This document shows positions 59,337 through 64,000 of a stretch of DNA of 64,000 nucleotides, in pieces. This stretch comes from Desmodesmus armatus (Eukaryota; Chlorophyta; Chlorophyceae; Sphaeropleales; Scenedesmaceae): assembly GCA_007449985.2 (NCBI GenBank), contig VIIQ02000205.1:85058-149057 (forward strand), written 5' to 3'. The position numbers and the translations under genes are program-made. Each line of letters opens with the position of its first letter. Within the stretch, counting starts at the first letter, position 1. The notes beneath the pieces were generated by a model, which was not told the DNA's origin, made no database searches, and was given only the letters and a program-made list of their open reading frames with translations.

Positions 59337-62300
59337 ATGCCAGCACAGCAAGCGTCAGCAGTTGATGGCCTGGGCTCCCTCTCTCAGCACCAGCAGCAGC
59401 TGATATCAGACCTGCAGTCCAAGATACGCAGTGGGAACCTCTCACCAGAACAAGTGAGTGCTGTGGATGCAGGCAGACTGTCGCCCCCACAACAGGCTGT
59501 ATCGGGTCTGTGCTGACAGGTTCTGAATGCCGTTGGGGTTCAACTTTGCAGGCATGGCAGCGCTGCACACAGGCCCTGCGGCCTGACCAACCCTTCGAGC
59601 TGCATCAGCAGCTTTTTACGGACATCTACAGCTCATGGCCTGAAGAGCAGCGGGGACCAGCACCAGTGTGGGTCCCAGACCCCCAACAGGTTGAGCAAAC
59701 CAACATTGCCCGATTCATGACACGCTTCCATGTGAGTCTTTGTTCGTGCTGTCAAGTTTGTTGGACACAGCTGCCCTCCAGTAGCGTTTGAACAGCACGT
59801 GACAGCTGTGTTTGTAGTTGCACAGAGCATATCAGCACCCCCCCCCCCTCTCCTTCACGCGCACGGGTCTGTCTCTCCAGTCATCCCTACTCAAGCTGTC
59901 ATTCCATACTCATGCTGTGAGCAATGCAGAACGGTTCTGCCTGTGTGTGAAGCACTTTGAAGCAGCATTTTCTGCGCAGGGTGCGGGCCTGGGCGGGGGG
60001 TGGGGGGGGGGGGGGTGGGGGTGGGGGGGGGGGGCAATGGTTCCATCATGCTGCAGCTGCAGACAAAGTGGTCTCCCTGCTGTTTGACAACTTTTGGACA
60101 TGGGGGCATGAACCAAGGCACGTGCTGGCCACAAGCCCTTCTCCCTGTTTCACATTTAGCCACAAGCCCAGTTATGGCTCTGCTTTCCCCTTTGTTGTCT
60201 CCCTGGCATGGGATCAGTGCCGACACACGCCTCATGTACTGCACTGTACTGATGTATTGGATGCTGCAGTCCGGTTGTACATATGGCGTTGTTCGGCACA
60301 ACACACTATTTGACACATGCCCCTAAACCCTTGCCCACCACGCCCTCCTTGTCCTGCATGTCCTCAGGGTGACATGCGCTGGGATGCCCTCAAAACGGGT
60401 GACACAGCAGCTGATTGGCCACTGCTGCACAGTGTGTCCTGCAGCAACCCAGACATCTTCTGGACTGCTGTGCTGAGCCAGCTGCGTGTGCAGTTCAGTA
60501 CACCACCCACACGCATCCTGCAAGAGAACCCACAGCAGCCTGACCAAGCCCGATGGCTGCCAGGTGATTCAAAGGGGCCAGGGGAAGGGAGGGTGGTCAG
60601 TGCTAGCAGCACTGCGGTGTGCTTGGGAGGGCTGGGAATTGACAGCTTTACTGTGACTGCAGCAGTGTGTTGTGCTGAGCCAGCTGCGTGTGCAGTTCAG
60701 CACACCACCCATGCGCATCCTGCAGGACAACCCCCAGCAGCCTGACCAAGCCCGATGGCTGCCAGGTGACTTTCTTGGGGGGGGGGGGGCGTAGGGAGGG
60801 GGTGGAGGGAGGGTCGGAGGTAGTTACAAGTGGATACACACACTATGGTCTTGTGACTGAGTTTCCTGTGGTGTTTCACTGAGTTTCCTGTGGTGAACCG
60901 AACGCGTAGTTCATGGCCTGAGCAGCCCCCATGCTGTCACATACCCATGTGTCTTGACCTGCCAACCTCCTTGAGATGAAAAGAATAATGAGGTGCTTGC
61001 CTCAACATTGCAGGCAGCTGCTCTGCACTCGCCCCTATGTTTCCCGGACTGGATGCACCCACCAGTCACCATCACGTTAGGTTACCGTTTGTATATGCAG
61101 GTGCTTGCCTCAACATTGCAGCAGCAGTCCTGCACTCGCCCATGTCCCCTGGCCTGGATGCACCACACCCCACAAACAAACTGCTGTGTTGACGTCTCAC
61201 TGTTTCTGTACTGTGCTGTGCTGTACTTTCTGAATGCAGGTGCTTGCCTCACCTTTGCAGCTGCTGCTCTACACTCGCCCCTGTGCCCCGGCTTGGATGC
61301 ACCACACCCCACAAACAAACTGCTGTGTTGACGTCTCACTGTTTCTGTACTGTGCTGTGCTGTACTTTCTGAATGCAGGTGCTTGCCTCAACATTGCAGC
61401 TGCTGCTCTACACTCCCCCCTGTGCCCCGGCCTGGATGCACCACACCCTATGGGCCTTCAATCACCAATCTTATGCTTTGTGCTGCTGGCTTTACATGCA
61501 GGTGCCTGCCTCAACATTGCAGCTGCTGTTCTACACTCCCCCTTGTGCCCCGGCCTGGACGCACCAGCGATTGTGTGGGCAGCGGAGGGCCAGCCTGCTG
61601 CCACTCAGCATGTCAGCTGGGGGGAGCTGCGGGGAAGGTGCTTCCAGGTCGCAGCAGCAATAGCAGCACGCTTCCCACCAGGTGTGTGGGACTTGGAGGG
61701 AGGGAGGACCTTGCAATTATGCTGCGAAGGGAGTGTGTCACATGGTTGTGGAAATTTCTTGCACCTGAATTTTTTTGCGGGGCTGAGTAAGCTTGTGTGG
61801 CTCGCGTACAGGGCAGCAGTGTCACATCACCAGGCAAATGCATAGTAAGGGTGTGGGCAGCGGAGGGCCAGCCCAGTGCCACTCAGCATGTCAGCTGGGG
61901 GGAGCTGCGGGGGCGGTGCTTCCAGGTGGCAGCGGCGATAGCAGCACGCTTCTCACCAGGTGATTTGGAAGGAGGGGGACTTGCATTGATGTTGTGGGGG
62001 CAAGGGGTCACATGGTTGAGGTGGGTTGAGTCCTGGACGTCTTTGCGCAGCTGACTTGGCGCGTGTAATTCATGTTTTAGGCACTTGTGTTGTTGCAGGT
62101 TGCAGCAGCAACAGCAGCGCGCTTCGCACCAGTTGATTTGGAGGGAGGATGGCTGTCCGCACCTTGGTGTTGAGGCTCTACCTGGCATACATGCCGGCTG
62201 CCTGTGTTACCCCCCCCCTCCTCGTTCTACCTCTCCCGCCACGCCCTTTGAACATCCTGTCCTGCAGTTCACTTCGGTGCTGCCTCTGCTTCCACATATA

Positions 62301-64000
62301 AGTTGTACCTGCTTGCATGTGGATTCCACCACCTTGATGCATGCTGCGCTGTTCCCCCCCCCCCCCCCCTTTTCATCTGCAGGTGCTGCCCTAGCCATTG
62401 CCCTGCCCCTGACAGTTGAGGCAGTTGTGCTGTACCTGTCAGTCATACTGGCTGGCTGTGTGGTCCTCCACGTCACCCCCCTTTCCCTTCCACCCCCCCC
62501 CAACACACACACACACACTGACATGTCCTTCTGTCCTCCCTACCCCCCTCCTCCCCCCCCCCTCCTCCCCCACATGCAGGTGCTGCCCTAGCCATTGCCC
62601 TGCCCCTGACTGTTGATGCAGTAGTGCTGTACCTGGCAGTCATACTGGCTGGGTGTGTGGTGGTGTCCATCGCTGACAGCTTCTCTGCTGCTGAGGTGGA
62701 CACACGGCTGAGGATTTCCGGCGCAGTCGCCATCTTCACACAGGTGTGTCTGTTTGTGTGTCTGAGGGGGTGTGGGGGGAAGGGGGTGCACGCATGTGTG
62801 TGTGTGGGGGGGGGGGAGGGGTGTAAGCACAGGGCAGACATCCAACATGCATGTGATGCTAGCTAGCATAGTGTCTGTGTGTGGGGGGGGGGGGGGGGGG
62901 GGTGATGCTCATGCCTGAAGCTTGGTGTCCATCGCTGACAGCTTCTCTGCTGCTGAGGTGGACACACGGCTGAGGATTTCTGGCGCAGTCGCCATCTTCA
63001 CACAGGTGTGTCTGTTTGTGTGTCTGAGGGGGTGTGGGGGGGAGGGGGGTGCACGCATGTGTGTGTGTGTGTGTGGGGGGGGGGGGGGGGAGGGGTGTAA
63101 AGCACAGGGCAGACATCCAACATGCATGTGATGCTAGCTAGCATAGTGTCTGTGTGGGGGGCGGGGGGGGGGGGGGGGTGATGCTCATGCCTGAAGCTTG
63201 GTGTCCATCGCTGACAGCTTCTCTGCTGCTGAGGTGGACCACGGCTGAGGATTTCCGGCGCAGTCGCCATCTCCACACAGGTGTGTCTGTTTGTGTGTCT
63301 GAGGGGGTGTGGGGGGGAGGGGGGTGCACGCATGTGGTGTGTGTGTGGGGGGGGGGGGGGGGGGGGGGGTGTAAAGCACAGGGCAGACATCCAACATGCA
63401 TGTGATGCTAGCTAGCATAGTGTCTGTGTGTGGGGGCGGGGGGGGGGGGGTGTGATGCTCATGCCTGAAGCTTGGTGTCCATCGCTGACAGCTTCTCTGC
63501 TGCTGAGGTGGACACACGGCTGAGGATTTCCGGCGCAGTCGCCATCTTCACACAGGTGCGTGGGGTGTGTGGGTGTGTAGGGGGGGGGGGGGCGTGCACG
63601 CAGGTGTGTGTTGTGTGGTGTGGGGGGGGGGGGGGAGCTGGAGGGGCGCGCACGCAGGTGTGTGTGTGTGGGGGGGGGGGGATGCTCATCCCTGAAGCGG
63701 GGTGTCCATTGCTGACAACGTTTCTGCTGCTGAGGTGATTCTGCTGCTGAGGTGGACACACGGCTGAGATTATATTTGGCGCGGGTCGCCATCTTCACAC
63801 AGGTGCGGTTTCGGGTTGAGGGTTTGAAATTTAGGGTTCAGTTCAGGTTCAATGCCAATCTCCCCCAAGGCTCAGACCCGCAGCTGAGTTGTATGTGACA
63901 CATCGACTGGAATGAGGTGGACAAGCGGCTGAGAATATCTGGCGCAGTCGCCATCTTGACACATGTGCGTGTGTGTGTGTGTGGGGTGGGGGGGGGGGGG
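59337..64000 (+). CDS. Acyl-activating enzyme (acyl-CoA synthetase, AAE17/18-like), 5' part
   Basis: Exons 59337-59453, 59552-59731, 60368-60563, 61502-61681 and 62580-62743 join in phase to 279 residues and the gene continues past the window. Conserved stretches of the plant AAE17/18 group within the AMP-forming ligase superfamily: [37 protein letters not shown], the cap-domain segment AIVWAAEGQ and [17 protein letters not shown], and [19 protein letters not shown] with [17 protein letters not shown]. The P-loop and adenylate motifs would lie downstream, outside the window. The plant relatives are peroxisomal fatty-acyl or aryl-acyl CoA ligases; substrate here is unknown. The protein is ordinary, but the introns are filled with copies of its own exon borders. 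Confidence 0.88.
60468..60765 (+). repeat. Two copies of the donor side of the AAE exon ending at 60563
   Basis: The last 95 or so bases of the exon ([12 protein letters not shown] to DQARWLP) and the GGTGA donor recur at 60672-60765, 202 bp downstream. The copy is open and in the same phase but has Met for Thr and Asp for Glu changes and no acceptor of its own. Confidence 0.9.
60990..61570 (+). repeat. Five-copy array of the acceptor side of AAE exon 61502-61681
   Basis: Acceptors at about 60992, 61100, 61239, 61379 and 61501 (spacing 108, 139, 140, 122 bp) each begin GTGCTTGCCTCA or GTGCCTGCCTCA plus a 60-base exon start ([21 protein letters not shown]). Only the last continues to the full exon. 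Confidence 0.92.
61575..62135 (+). repeat. Copies of the donor side of AAE exon 61502-61681
   Basis: The exon end ([20 protein letters not shown] to AARFPP) recurs at 61852-61959 nearly unchanged (AARFSP), and a shorter remnant lies at 62096-62133. Confidence 0.9.
62383..62660 (+). repeat. Two copies of the acceptor side of AAE exon 62580-62743
   Basis: The acceptor CTGCAG and exon start ([20 protein letters not shown]) at 62383 precede the real copy at 62580. The first copy stays similar for about 85 bases, then diverges into pyrimidine-rich intron. Confidence 0.9.
62666..63966 (+). repeat. Six-copy array of the donor side of AAE exon 62580-62743
   Basis: The exon end [18 protein letters not shown] to AIFTQ and its GTGTGTCTG donor recur with ends at 62743, 63005, 63280, 63555, 63802 and 63963. 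The middle copies have a period of about 275 bp, and most are separated by long G-runs and the block GGGCAGACATCCAACATGCA. The third copy has a 1-base deletion, the fifth an internal duplication, and the sixth has lost the CAG at the donor. Confidence 0.93.

Noticed and set aside
59880..59990. Possible extra exon between AAE exons 2 and 3
   Set aside because: Exons 2 and 3 already join in phase, and this segment lacks a donor in the required phase and any family similarity.

Overview
This window is nuclear DNA from a green alga, most likely a chlorophycean of the Chlamydomonadales type. The evidence is many short exons with GT-AG introns whose phases join cleanly, CAG/CTG (Gln/Ser/Ala) runs inside exons, long G/C homopolymers in introns, TGTAA motifs after several stop codons, a nuclear photosystem I gene (PSAG), a mitochondrial uS2 gene and an octotricopeptide-repeat (OPR) organelle-RNA protein gene. 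Species cannot be fixed from the sequence alone. Exon limits below were set by hand from frame, phase and splice sites.

Layout. 1-2378: 5'-truncated LINE reverse transcriptase (minus), inserted into the 3' end of a cysteine-rich secreted-protein gene (2379-3224, minus). A second, divergent copy of that gene (7344-8279, plus) forms the other arm of an inverted duplication; between the arms lies an AGE-family sugar 2-epimerase gene (4387-6628). 9435-12158: PSAG (minus). 13408-20521: non-canonical poly(A)/uridylyl polymerase (minus), sharing a divergent promoter with a small Gln-rich gene (20864-21610), whose repeated tail ends in a long hairpin (22000-22181). 22398-26174: mitochondrial ribosomal protein uS2. 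26899-30130: a CACTA-type DNA transposon with an unidentified spliced gene inside. 30873-36463: cPLA2/patatin-type lipase, followed in phase by exons of unknown family to 39754. 41538-44166: EF-hand protein with a perfect 66-bp minisatellite in its last intron. 46037-50895: OPR protein. 54402-55896: MYND zinc-finger protein. 58444-59106: chloroplast DUF751/Ycf33-like protein (minus), divergent from 59337 onward: an acyl-activating enzyme (AAE17/18-like acyl-CoA synthetase) running off the right edge.

The most striking signal is not a gene. At least six genes carry tandem direct duplications that straddle exon-intron junctions: acceptor plus the start of the exon, or the end of the exon plus donor, in 2-6 copies of about 100-280 bp. 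In acceptor-side arrays the full exon is the last copy; in donor-side arrays it is the first. PSAG, the polymerase, uS2m, the OPR gene and the acyl-activating enzyme all show this, which points to a local, recurrent process acting on splice junctions.
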